Positions 34,150 through 42,750 of a stretch of DNA of 47,669 nucleotides are shown here, piece by piece; within the stretch, counting starts at the first letter, position 1; each line of letters starts with the position of its first letter. A program made the position numbers and the translations under genes. The stretch is from NCBI GenBank assembly GCA_003141235.1, contig PLLL01000069.1:8734-56402 (forward strand), given 5' to 3'. A model generated the notes under the pieces. That model did no database searches. It was given only the letters and a program-made list of their open reading frames with translations, and was not told the DNA's origin. The DNA is from Dehalococcoidia bacterium. Lineage in GTDB: Bacteria; Chloroflexota; Dehalococcoidia; Dehalococcoidales; RBG-16-60-22.

Positions 34150-34248
34150 AAACCCGTAGGGCAGAAGACCACGCACTTGTGCGTGGATGAATGAAAGCCA
34201 AACGAGCGAAAGCTCGAAACGTTAAAGAACCACGCGCTTGCGCGTGGG
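34150..34248 (+). ncRNA. Structured block of three tetraloop hairpins (HEARO/omega-RNA-like candidate)
   Basis: CCCGTAGGG opens the block. Then come CCACGCA-CTTG-TGCGTGG (34169-34186), CGAGC-GAAA-GCTCG (34203-34216) and CCACGCG-CTTG-CGCGTGG (34230-34247). Two CUUG tetraloops and one GNRA tetraloop on perfect stems, joined by GATGAATGAAAGCC and GAAACGTTAAAGAACC, are strong signs of selection for RNA structure. The order and linkers recall the HEARO/IscB-associated RNA as I remember it. No IscB or IsrB gene is adjacent. The block ends exactly where dppB-like sequence begins. Confidence 0.5.
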
Positions 34249-35573
34249 TATCTATTAAACGGTTATTACAGAGTGTATTAGTACTTCTTGTACTTACCTT
34301 CCTCGTGTTTCTGGTTATCCATTTATTACCTGGTGACCCCCTATTGCTTTACACCGGGCAAAGCAATGCCGCCACTTTATCAACCGAGCAGCTCCATAGT
34401 CTACGGGCGGAGTATGGATTGGATAAACCATTGCTGGTGCAGTATTTTGTCTGGATATATAACGTTCTCCACGGCGACATGGGAAAATCAATCTTCTATA
34501 ACGATAAGGTAAGCACCCTGATTATTCAACGCATGCCGGTGACTATTCATTTGGGGTTAACGGCCATCCTGATAGGCGCTATTGTCGGTATCACTTTCGG
34601 TGTAATTTGCGCTCTAAGGCGCGGCAAATGGATTGACTCATTGTTAACTTTCATTGCCAACATCGGGATAACAGCGCCTGGATTCTGGGTGGGTATTTTG
34701 ATGATTTATCTTTTTCCCTCCAGCTGCATTGGCTGCCTACCAATGGCTATACCTCGCCCTTTCAGGATTTCTGGAAAGAAGGTGATGGTCATCGGCGGCG
34801 GCCCGGCCGGTATGGAAGCCGCGCGGACTCTGGCAGAACGCGGTCATGAAACTTCTCTCTATGAAAAGTCCGATAAACTCGGCGGTCAATGGAAACTGGT
34901 TTCCAACTTTCTGCCTGATGAGGCGAAGCTTATCAACTATCTGTCAACCGGCATGCGGAAAGCCGGCGTAAAAGTCTTCTTGAACCGGGAGGTAACCGCC
35001 GCGATGGTTGAAGAAATGAAACCGGATGTGGCGGTAGTCGCCACCGGGTCTGACCCGGTCCCTCTGCACGTACCGGGGGCTGACGGTAAAAATGTAGTCC
35101 AGGCTACTGGTGTTTTGGCTGGAAACATTGAACTGGGAAATGAGGTAGTGATAATCGGCGGGAGGCTGGTCGGCCTGACGACTGCCCTTTTCCTGGCTGA
35201 ACAGGGTAAGAAGGTCTCAGTAATCACCCGGAATAAAATTGCCCGCGGACTAATGCATAATACCAAAATGGTCTTCCATGAATACCTGTTGAAAAATAAT
35301 GTCCGCCTGTTTCCTAACTGCACGCCGGAAAGTATTACGGAAAACGGCGTTAACTGCTGGTGGGATAGCGGAGAGCCTCCGGAGAAGGATAATATATTCT
35401 TTTTCTTAAAGGCGGATAACGTAGTTTTGGCCGTCGGGGCGGTTAATAATTACCGGCTGGGCGACCTGATTACCGGAATCGTACCCGAGACCTATAAAAT
35501 AGGGGACTGTTCGGGGAAGCGCAGCGTTTTTGCGGCCATGCGCGAAGGCTCGGAAATAGCGCGGAAGATTTAA
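34191..35573 (+). pseudogene. Chimeric remnant: dppB 5' part fused to the FAD/NAD domain of an OYE/TMADH-like gene
   Basis: The 460-codon ORF has three layers. Codons 1-20 read through the hairpin block (MKAKRAKARNVKEPRACAWV). Next comes a DppB N-terminus (SVLVLLVLTFLVFLVIHLLPGDP to GFWVGILMIYLF), where a one-base loss in the T-run at 34711-34715 shifts the frame. In the other frame DppB continues as SLQLHWLPTNGYTSPFQDFWK. At about 34771-34778 it joins KKVMVIGGGPAGMEAARTLA, the FAD/NAD domain of a flavoenzyme like 31854. FMN barrel and Fe-S cysteines are absent. Best explained as a deletion-collapsed second dppB-dppC-flavoenzyme operon. Expression of the chimera is possible but unlikely to be useful. 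Confidence 0.85.
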
Positions 35574-36460
35574 CCGGAAGTCGGAATGAGTGGACTGTAT
35601 AACCCGCATCTCAGTATCAAATAACGCATGGACAGGTCACCGAGCAATCCGAAAATGATGGCCGCATAAAGTATAACCAGCGGGCTTGCTTCAAGACCAA
35701 CTATGAAGCTGTAAATTACTACCGTCATTGGCACGACCATGCCCAGAATAACCACCACGATCCAGAATAAAAGCGACCATTTTCTCAGAACCATATATTT
35801 TACCGATGCCTTACCGGCTTGAGATGTATACCTTACACTAATTAGATACACGGGGATGAGCAGAACGAAGCCTATCAGCAAGATACGGATAGCTTCCTCT
35901 ACCGGTATTCCGGCTACTATCTTGCCTTGAGTTAAATAGATGCCTAAAGTTAATTCGGCCCCTCCCCAGAGTCCGCTGACGACATACAGTATGGGCAGCA
36001 GCGCCGTGTTCCATAGCGGAATCCCGTTGACAGTATTCATGGCAAACCCGCCGTAGATTACCGTCAGGAAGGCGAATATATTTGTTGCTATCAATAAAAA
36101 AGTGAGTGGATTCGACCAGAGGGTTAAGCCCATATGCGCTAATCCTGAAGCGAGGAAAAGAATGACGAAAATTAACCCACGGGAAATCCAGGAGGTCTTC
36201 CAGCCTGATGAAAATACCATCCGCCAGAACCTCAAAGGTTTACCCAGGAAGATAAGGTGGAATCCGCCGCCTAACAAAGCGCAGATGAGCCAGCCAACCA
36301 GCATCCCTGGTAAACTGCCGAAGATAGAAGAGACCATGAATGTTCCTGCCCCCAACTCAATAAAAAAGAAGGCGAACCAGAGCAGCGCCCCTCTCTTTTC
36401 TATCCACTCCCTTTGGGGGGTATAGCTGGCCATAAACTCATAGGGTCTGGTCTGGATCAT
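35570..36460 (-). CDS. NrfD/PsrC-type membrane anchor subunit
   Basis: A 296-residue polytopic quinone-interacting subunit with about eight hydrophobic helices. FFIELGAGTFMVSSIFGS and LGKPLRFWRMVF match the NrfD/PsrC pattern. It ends the operon molybdopterin subunit to Fe-S subunit to anchor, the layout of complex iron-sulfur molybdoenzymes. It exchanges electrons between the quinone pool and the Fe-S subunit. Its 3' end overlaps the chimera's 3' end by 4 nt, in convergent orientation. Confidence 0.87.
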   Translation of the reverse strand: MIQTRPYEFMASYTPQREWIEKRGALLWFAFFFIELGAGTFMVSSIFGSLPGMLVGWLICALLGGGFHLIFLGKPLRFWRMVFSSGWKTSWISRGLIFVILFLASGLAHMGLTLWSNPLTFLLIATNIFAFLTVIYGGFAMNTVNGIPLWNTALLPILYVVSGLWGGAELTLGIYLTQGKIVAGIPVEEAIRILLIGFVLLIPVYLISVRYTSQAGKASVKYMVLRKWSLLFWIVVVILGMVVPMTVVIYSFIVGLEASPLVILYAAIIFGLLGDLSMRYLILRCGLYSPLIPTSG

Positions 36461-36488
36461 TTATTCCGCCTTTGCTAACTGGTATTTT

Positions 36489-37136
36489 TCATCCCATAAC
36501 GTAATATATGGAGGTATCGGTACCATATTCCGGATGGAATTGTACAGCTCGCCATTTCCTGATAAGTATTGAAATCTCACTATCAGGGTCATCCAGGTCT
36601 CCGAAGTATCTTGCCTTGGCCGGGCAAATATTAACACAGGCGGGAGTCGCTTCCCGGTCGATACCCGGTTTCAGTCCCAGCGCCATTCCGGCGTCAATTC
36701 TTTCCATGCAAAAATTGCATTTTAAGACCGTACCGATTTGATGAGGATACAGCTTTTTACCCAGTTTCTCAAACTCGGTCAGACCCTGACCGGGATAATA
36801 TTCTAACTCTTTGGAGTAGTAGGTACGAACCTGAAAAGGACAGGCTACCAGGCAGTAGCGGCAGCCAACGCACTTATTACTGTCAATCCAGACAATCCCA
36901 TCCTCACGCCTTTGCGTAGCCCTGGTCGGGCAAGCATCAACACACTTTGCTTCCTTACAGTGATTGCATAATACCGGATAGACATGCTTGGTAGCTCTGG
37001 GATACACGCCTGTTTCTGAAAACAGCAGCCTCCCCCACAAAACGCCCGGCGGTAAAAAGTGCTCCTGCTCGCACTTGACGGCACAGCTATTACAGCCGAC
37101 GCACTTTTCCAGGTTAATCAGCATACCCCATCTCAT
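36489..37136 (-). CDS. Four-cluster ferredoxin subunit of a molybdoenzyme (DmsB/PsrB-like)
   Basis: A 215-residue electron-transfer protein. Four cysteine groups are visible: CVGCNSCAVKCEQEH, CNHCKEAKCVDACPT, CVGCRYCLVACP and CNFCMER with a distal CVNICPAK. This is the DmsB/NrfC/PsrB arrangement of four [4Fe-4S] clusters. Its ATG overlaps the molybdopterin subunit's stop. It relays electrons between the NrfD anchor and the catalytic subunit. Confidence 0.93.
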   Translation of the reverse strand: MRWGMLINLEKCVGCNSCAVKCEQEHFLPPGVLWGRLLFSETGVYPRATKHVYPVLCNHCKEAKCVDACPTRATQRREDGIVWIDSNKCVGCRYCLVACPFQVRTYYSKELEYYPGQGLTEFEKLGKKLYPHQIGTVLKCNFCMERIDAGMALGLKPGIDREATPACVNICPAKARYFGDLDDPDSEISILIRKWRAVQFHPEYGTDTSIYYVMG

Positions 37137-39823
37137 TTTGTCAATTTCACCTCAGATTGAGTATTTTTGTAGGCTTTGACCCTTACCGTCGGTTCAGCCG
37201 AGCCCGATATAGGACAAAAATGATGCTGGTCGTACCGGATCAGGGCATTAGGGTTAACGCCTTTACCCCGCGAAATCGGGTTGCCCTTAGCCCAGCTCCC
37301 CAGGCCGACCGCGGCTATCACCCTGGGGTGTATCAACTGAGTAAGTTTTACATTCCCCGTTATCTTATCTCCCCAGTGATTTTCAAGACAGATGCTATCG
37401 CCTTCTTTTATGCCTTTTGTGCGGGCTGTTTCCACGTTCATGGCGATATTATAAGTAAAAGGATTGAATGAAGCCACCTGGTTTATATATGGATTTTGCG
37501 CTGTGAATCTATAAGTCATCAGCGGGTCCCGCTGCGAGATGAAAAACAGGTCATATTCTGAATCAGGCGGCAATTCGGTGTGAATAACCGAGGGGAAATA
37601 GCTTGTCAGCGCGGTAAAATAGTCCCAGTTCAGATCAAAACCTATTTTCCCGGCTTTCTCTTTTGTGTCCTCCCTGTCCGCCTCGACACCCTCAAAATAT
37701 ATCGGCACCCGGGCCTGTATGAACCACCGCCAGTAGCATTCTTCGGGTCTCTTATTCCAGTTCATAAAGCCGTTATCGCGGAACCATTCCAGGCCTCGCT
37801 CCGCGCCGAAATGGTATTTCAGTATGCGGTCGACGAACTCTATATTGGTCACTATGTCCTTCGTATCGATAATACTGGGTATTTCCCGGTTCGTGCCTGC
37901 CTGCCTGCACTTCCGGAACGTATAAAAATCATCCAAACGCGCATTATAGGTCGGTCTGATTCCCACCCTGTCGGCGAGGTCGTTCATCACGTCCTGAATG
38001 TCTCTGGCCTCGCCGGTCGGCGCGGTGACCGGCATCCTGACGTGAAAGCTAAATTTGTCCATGCCTAGAGGGTAGTTATAGGTGACGCCGAAAGCGCTGG
38101 AGATATCCAGGGTTTCCAGATAATGAGACTCGGGCAAAACGATATCGCAAAAGCCTTCTGTGGTCTCGTTATGGAACGGCTGTAAGGCAAAGGAAAATGG
38201 GACCTGTCCGAGAAACTTTGCGGCGGATTCCGGTCTGGTATTATTCATTAATGTATTGGCGCCGTAGGTGAAAAAGACTGCCGGCTCAAAAGTGCGGCCG
38301 GCTTTGGTCCATAATTCTTCCCAGTCCTCGGCATAGGGGTAAATATTAGAACTGGAGTGTGATAATACGTCGGAAAAGTTCATCGCGGTGCCCGCGTCCG
38401 CCACTTTCCGGGGCGGCCACGCCGCCTGACCGATAGGCCAGGGGCCGGGGGTCAGCATACCGTCCACGCCGCCAAAAGGTGCATATTTGAAACCGTCTGT
38501 TCCGGCGTAACCAAGACTTCTGGCTGCCCCTGAACCCAGCAGACCCCCGCAGACATCCTGATTACCCAGTAAAATATTTATCTGGTGCATTGCGCTGTAC
38601 TGGTGAAAGGAATTCTGATGGGTTTGCAGCCCTTTATATCCCACCACGCAGGCGGGCCTGTAAGGAACTTTTACACCTTCGATTTCAATAAAGCTTCCTA
38701 TTCTGGCTTCGTCAACGAGTTCCCTTGCCAGCCTCCGTATTGTAGCGGCGGGCACTGTGCTTATCGTGGAAGCCCAATCGGGCTGGTACTGTTTGAGATG
38801 CTCTTTTATCAGGACGAAAGCCGGCTGGCAGGCTAACCCCTGAGCCGTGTATTTCCCCTCAATCGCCGGATGCGTTAACGTCGGGTCATCATAGGTTTTC
38901 ACTTTACCGTCGGCTTCATCGAAAAGCAGCGGCTTTTTAGTCTGTGCGTCCCGCACATACAGGCGGTCAGGGCCAACCAGGTAAGCGCCGTTGGTCTTGT
39001 GCCTGAGGTATTCCTTATCATAAATACCTATCTCGTTAACAATGAGGTTGGCTATCGCCAGAAAAACCGCTATATCCGTCGCGGGTAAAATCGGTATCCA
39101 TTCTTCGCCCTTTGTAGCCACGGTGAACCCCTGCGGGTCCATGACCTTCATTTTCAGGCCTCTCTCCCGGGCCGCCGCCGCCATGCGTATACTCGTACTG
39201 GCGCTACGCCCACCGCCCCACCCTTCATTACCTCCGCAGCGAAGCACATAGTTACAATAACGGTAGTCCGGGATGATGTCCCAGGCCGCATATTGTAAAG
39301 CCCCCAGGTGATGGGCGCTGGCGCCGCACATAACGCCGGGCCCGCCGGAAGCGCCGCTGCCGCCAAAAGCCATCATAAAGCGGTAAAATGATACGTTGGC
39401 CCTCATGCCGCCGGTAGGTCCGGGGGTAAAAGCGAAAAATGCCGACCTCGGGTCTTTCTTTCTGGCCGCGGTAAGCTTATCGGTAATAACATCGAAGGCC
39501 TCTTCCCAGGAAATACGCTGCCATTTCGGGTCTTCGTACAGCCCTTTCTTTGGGTTAGTCCTTTTAACCGGATAAAGAATCCTGTTGGGATTATACCAGT
39601 CCATGAGGGCGCTAACTCCCCTGGCGCAAAGCCCCCCTTGAGCCCCGCGGTCGCTATCGGGAACGCCCTCTATAGCAATCGGCTTCCCGTCAAGAACCCT
39701 GACACGTATAGCGCACTCGTTATAGCAGAGAGAACAGATGCTGTGAACCCAGTGGTCTTTTTGTTTATCTCTTTCCCCGAAGACTTTCCGGTAGCGCTCA
39801 CGGTCATTCTCAACAATACCCAT
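37133..39823 (-). CDS. Molybdopterin oxidoreductase catalytic subunit (DMSO reductase family)
   Basis: An 896-residue protein. An N-terminal [4Fe-4S] motif CSLCYNECAIRVRVLDGKPI with a distal Cys in GGLCARG is followed by the molybdo-bis-PGD fold (NPNRILYPVKR, RISWEEAFDVI) and a C-terminal dinucleotide-binding domain (VETARTKGIKEGDSICLENH). A possible Mo ligand is Cys in GVMCGASAHH. It belongs with the polysulfide, thiosulfate and tetrathionate-like branch rather than nitrate reductases, but the substrate is not determinable. No twin-arginine signal is visible at the N-terminus (MGIVENDRERYRKV), which is unusual for a complex with an NrfD anchor. AAGGAG supports the start. Confidence 0.92.
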   Translation of the reverse strand: MGIVENDRERYRKVFGERDKQKDHWVHSICSLCYNECAIRVRVLDGKPIAIEGVPDSDRGAQGGLCARGVSALMDWYNPNRILYPVKRTNPKKGLYEDPKWQRISWEEAFDVITDKLTAARKKDPRSAFFAFTPGPTGGMRANVSFYRFMMAFGGSGASGGPGVMCGASAHHLGALQYAAWDIIPDYRYCNYVLRCGGNEGWGGGRSASTSIRMAAAARERGLKMKVMDPQGFTVATKGEEWIPILPATDIAVFLAIANLIVNEIGIYDKEYLRHKTNGAYLVGPDRLYVRDAQTKKPLLFDEADGKVKTYDDPTLTHPAIEGKYTAQGLACQPAFVLIKEHLKQYQPDWASTISTVPAATIRRLARELVDEARIGSFIEIEGVKVPYRPACVVGYKGLQTHQNSFHQYSAMHQINILLGNQDVCGGLLGSGAARSLGYAGTDGFKYAPFGGVDGMLTPGPWPIGQAAWPPRKVADAGTAMNFSDVLSHSSSNIYPYAEDWEELWTKAGRTFEPAVFFTYGANTLMNNTRPESAAKFLGQVPFSFALQPFHNETTEGFCDIVLPESHYLETLDISSAFGVTYNYPLGMDKFSFHVRMPVTAPTGEARDIQDVMNDLADRVGIRPTYNARLDDFYTFRKCRQAGTNREIPSIIDTKDIVTNIEFVDRILKYHFGAERGLEWFRDNGFMNWNKRPEECYWRWFIQARVPIYFEGVEADREDTKEKAGKIGFDLNWDYFTALTSYFPSVIHTELPPDSEYDLFFISQRDPLMTYRFTAQNPYINQVASFNPFTYNIAMNVETARTKGIKEGDSICLENHWGDKITGNVKLTQLIHPRVIAAVGLGSWAKGNPISRGKGVNPNALIRYDQHHFCPISGSAEPTVRVKAYKNTQSEVKLTK

Positions 39824-40131
39824 TACCAGATCTCCTTCCTACCCCCACACTAATCAGAACAAGGTTGCCCCAAAACCATCCTTAATTTGATGTTTAACCT
39901 TTTGATACGATTATAAACGCCTGTTAAAAAAAATAGCAAATAGGATGTTCATACTTAACTGCCTGATGTTGCTTCATTAGTTTTCCCCACTACTTAAAAT
40001 ACGCATACGCTTCTTTCTGGGTAATCTTACTTTTGCAGCTAACTGCTTCAATGCTCTAACCGGCATCAAAAAGGCTATAGATTTGATAATCATGCTCCAG
40101 TTAACATAAGGGCTTTATTAGCTACAAAAAG
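39824..40131. other. Intergenic, AT-rich, nothing identified
   Basis: About 300 nt upstream of the molybdoenzyme operon, containing its promoter region. A 29-codon basic frame on the minus strand (MPVRALKQLAAKVRLPRKKR) has no ribosome site and is not called. Confidence 0.4.
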
Positions 40132-40197
40132 TGGTGGGCGATAATGGACTCGAACCAATGACCCTCCCGATGTTATCGGGATGCTCTAACCAGCTTG
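40132..40197 (-). tRNA. Truncated/degenerate tRNA 3' portion
   Basis: Read on the minus strand: AGCTGGTTAGAGC (D-arm remainder), a hairpin TCCCG-ATAACAT-CGGGA (anticodon arm; nominal anticodon AAC), ATTGG-TTCGAGT-CCATT (T-arm with one mismatch), then ATCGCCC-A-CCA (acceptor 3' half plus encoded CCA). The 5' acceptor strand GGGCGAT and the start of the D-arm are missing and replaced by unrelated sequence. This is not a functional gene; it looks like a relic or an attachment-site fragment. Confidence 0.6.
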
Positions 40198-40412
40198 GTG
40201 GTATATGGTGGGCCACAGTGTACAATACGCAGAACTTTTAAACTGTCGTTCAATCTGGCTATTTAACTTAACGCTCCTATAACGTGATTATAAATGGTAA
40301 ACTGCACAGTCTGCAACGGGCAATCTTTCCAGTTTCAGTGGTCATTGACTGGAGGAAGCCGGTGGTAGAATCTTATAAGCCTTATAAGATAATCCTAAAT
40401 TGGAGGTGGAAC

Positions 40413-40697
40413 ATGAGCAGAACTAATCTCCAGCCAAAAAATAAAAAAGCCATTCAATGCCCAGATTGTGGCAAATGGCTTACTCTCCAGGGTTATGGCG
40501 GTCATCGTCGTTTCTATCATGGCGAATACCAAAAGGATTTGAAGCGACAACTTTTTAATCGATTAATTGCTTTGAAAAAAGCTAATAAAATATCTCAACC
40601 CATGTTGGCAGCTATGTCTACCACTTTAGGCGATTACTCAAAGTCCACAATGGAAGAGATTTTGGAGATAAGGGACTTCATTGATAGTATTCCGTAG
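40413..40697 (+). CDS. 94-residue C2H2 zinc-finger protein
   Basis: The ORF track begins at 40284, but TGGAGGTGGAAC before the ATG at 40413 fixes a 94-residue product. CPDCGKWLTLQGYGGHRRFYH gives C-x2-C-x11-H-x4-H, a classical C2H2 finger. A C-terminal helical part of about 60 residues follows (LFNRLIALKKANKISQPML, SKSTMEEILEIRDFIDSI). It probably binds nucleic acid. It stands alone beside the tRNA relic, which may mark transferred DNA. No family name is assigned. Confidence 0.7.
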   Translation: MSRTNLQPKNKKAIQCPDCGKWLTLQGYGGHRRFYHGEYQKDLKRQLFNRLIALKKANKISQPMLAAMSTTLGDYSKSTMEEILEIRDFIDSIP

Positions 40698-40872
40698 GTG
40701 CCTATCTACCGGGGGAGGGCTGCAGGCAAACCGCTACAGCCGGGTAGCGATGTTTTTTCCTCCACCGTTGTCTCTGGAAATTGGCTAACTGATTGGCCCC
40801 TTATACGTTTCACCGGAACGGGTTAGGCAGATCGGCCTGCTACTGAACATTACGATGTAAAGTTCAAGTGTC
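40698..40872. other. Short spacer with possible stem-loop
   Basis: CTACC (about 40710) and GGTAG enclose GGCTG...CAGCC, giving a two-part stem just after the zinc-finger gene. No U-run follows. It may be a terminator-like structure or chance. Confidence 0.25.
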
Positions 40873-41949
40873 TCAAAGCCCATCACTGGAATACTGTGTT
40901 GGTGATTTACCTTGCTTCTTCACCACCATGGGGTAACTGGCACGAGTAACCCTTTCGGTTACACTTATCAACTCGACTTCGTGCCACAATTCATCGCCAT
41001 AGTCGAAGAGATAGAGGATTTTCGGGCCGCCGTACAGGGCAAGGCTGTCAATTCTGATACGGGTGGCAAGTTTTTTCGTTCCGTCGGTATCAATACCGGG
41101 TGAAGTATATTCACTCTCCCTGTCATAGGGCTTGTTGCTTAAGAAGAAGCTGTACTGATGTTCCTCAGAACGGTCGAAGGCTTTGAATATGGCTTTGTGC
41201 AGACTGGAAAGCATCTGGTTTCCTTTTATATCGATAATCCGCCAGATATCAGGTTTGTCTCTGAGTGATACTTTAAACCTGTGGACGAAGTGGGTGTTAG
41301 TATAGGCTGAGGGTCTTGTCTTTACTTTAGCTGCTCTCTCATCCTGTTGACTGAATCCCTTACTAAAGCTGAGAACTTTATTCCAGACATCCTGAGCTAC
41401 AGCATTGGTGGGGTCCAGCCTTACAGCTCTTTCCGCATATTCCCTGGCCTTGTCTATATTGACTGAGGATAGATAAGCCACGGCCAGGTCGGTCAGGATA
41501 TTAACGTTGGCCGGCGCCAGACGGCTTGCCTTTTCAAGAGAAACTAATCCCTTGGCTGCATCGCCATTTTCATATAAAGCCCAACCCAGCCCGCGTAGAT
41601 ACTCGCCATTGTTCGGCTCCTTTTTAACCGCTCTCTCAAATTCTGGAATAGCCTTGTCCCATTGTCGCTTGTAGGAATAGACGAAACCCAATATGTAGCG
41701 GTAGCCAGGGTTCTCTGGCTTGAGGTTTATCGCTTTCTTAACGTGTTCCTCAGCCAGGTCAAGCTTCTGTAACGTGAGAAATATATCCCCGAGATAGGCA
41801 TTGGCATACTCGACGGCAACCGTGTTATCACCGTACCTCACTAGGATGTATTTATAGATTTCGATGGCTTTATCAAAATCGCCGCGTTCGATAAAACCTC
41901 TGGCGTCATCCCATATTGAATTTAATTCTGGAAGGTCCTCTTTACCCAT
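40873..41949 (-). CDS. TPR protein fused to a plasmid pRiA4b ORF-3-like domain
   Basis: A 358-residue protein. About five tetratricopeptide repeats (residues 10-200; e.g. AEEHVKKAINLKPENPGYRYILGFVY, EYLRGLGWALYENGDAAKGL) are followed by a C-terminal domain (FVHRFKVSLRDKPDIWRIIDIKGNQML, ILYLFDYGDELWHEVELI) matching the pRiA4b ORF-3-like family. That domain has no established function and is often found with mobile or uncharacterised loci. TPRs suggest protein binding. TGAGGACGAACT precedes the ATG. Confidence 0.87.
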   Translation of the reverse strand: MGKEDLPELNSIWDDARGFIERGDFDKAIEIYKYILVRYGDNTVAVEYANAYLGDIFLTLQKLDLAEEHVKKAINLKPENPGYRYILGFVYSYKRQWDKAIPEFERAVKKEPNNGEYLRGLGWALYENGDAAKGLVSLEKASRLAPANVNILTDLAVAYLSSVNIDKAREYAERAVRLDPTNAVAQDVWNKVLSFSKGFSQQDERAAKVKTRPSAYTNTHFVHRFKVSLRDKPDIWRIIDIKGNQMLSSLHKAIFKAFDRSEEHQYSFFLSNKPYDRESEYTSPGIDTDGTKKLATRIRIDSLALYGGPKILYLFDYGDELWHEVELISVTERVTRASYPMVVKKQGKSPTQYSSDGL

Positions 41950-42094
41950 AGTTCGTCCTCATGCAGTTGATGTTGATTCAATGATACCATACGGTAAAAA
42001 GTGAGGGTAACTTTCAGATGAAAAGTATCACTAGGTAACATTACAAGCTTTTGTTACATCTAATTTAGCGTCATTCCTGTGGATAGCAAAAAGG

Positions 42095-42628
42095 TTAATC
42101 CTTGGCCGTTCGTTTTAAAAAAGGTGGTTTATAATCTAAACCGAGCAAGCTACGGGCCTGTTTCTGCAATTGATTTAAATATAAAACGAGCTTCCGTTTA
42201 TCCGCCGCTGACAGGGAAGAAAATATCATTTCGATTGACTCTCGAGTCACACCTTCGTATCTGTCCTTCCCCTTTTTCGTCATGATGACTTTAAAAACCT
42301 TTTCCTTAGATACTTTTACCTTTTTTACCAATCCGGCCTTTTCCATTCTGTTGACTAGGGTGGATACCGAATGGCGTTGACGCAGGGTAAAAGAGGCTAT
42401 CTGGTTCATCGTTGCCGAGCCACCCCGGATTTTCAACACGTATAAAACCTGGGCCTGTTCCTTGGTAAGATTATACTGGGCGAGTTCCAGTAACCGCGAT
42501 CTGGTCACCGCGAAGTGTGCTTGGTCCAAGAGTACCCATATATCGTGGTCATTATCCGGATTAAAATTGGTATCCTCTGCGGGCGAATCTCGATTAATGC
42601 GGTGGCTCTGTTTCTGGTGCATTTTCAT
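42095..42628 (-). CDS. MarR-family transcriptional regulator
   Basis: A 177-residue protein with a winged-helix core (LLELAQYNLTKEQAQVLYVLKIRGGSATMNQIASFT, RQRHSVSTLVNRMEKAGLVKKVKV) and flanking helices typical of MarR dimers. It ends the minus-strand group after the second ABC set, 120 nt downstream of dppC2. It may control that set and the divergent cupin gene; the GATATC repeats at 46512-46545 are candidate sites. Confidence 0.88.
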   Translation of the reverse strand: MKMHQKQSHRINRDSPAEDTNFNPDNDHDIWVLLDQAHFAVTRSRLLELAQYNLTKEQAQVLYVLKIRGGSATMNQIASFTLRQRHSVSTLVNRMEKAGLVKKVKVSKEKVFKVIMTKKGKDRYEGVTRESIEMIFSSLSAADKRKLVLYLNQLQKQARSLLGLDYKPPFLKRTAKD

Positions 42629-42750
42629 AAATTGTTATTACCACCCGTTTTTAGAAATGGCGTTATCCATTTTGGCATAGTTGCCACCAATGTTCAAGTT
42701 ACCGTAGCTATGGAGCGGGCGGTACTGAAATATATGGTGATGGACATTTG

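Noticed and set aside
34191-35573. Reading the 460-codon ORF as a new membrane-anchored flavoprotein
   Set aside because: The hidden DppB frame past the T-run and the missing FMN/Fe-S parts show gene decay. The fusion frame arises from a one-base loss.
37580-38068. 162-codon plus-strand ORF opposite the molybdoenzyme gene
   Set aside because: Shadow of a certain gene; no domain signal.
40132-40197. Functional tRNA-Val (anticodon AAC)
   Set aside because: The 5' acceptor strand is absent, the T-stem has a mismatch, and no alternative 5' half is seen within 100 nt.
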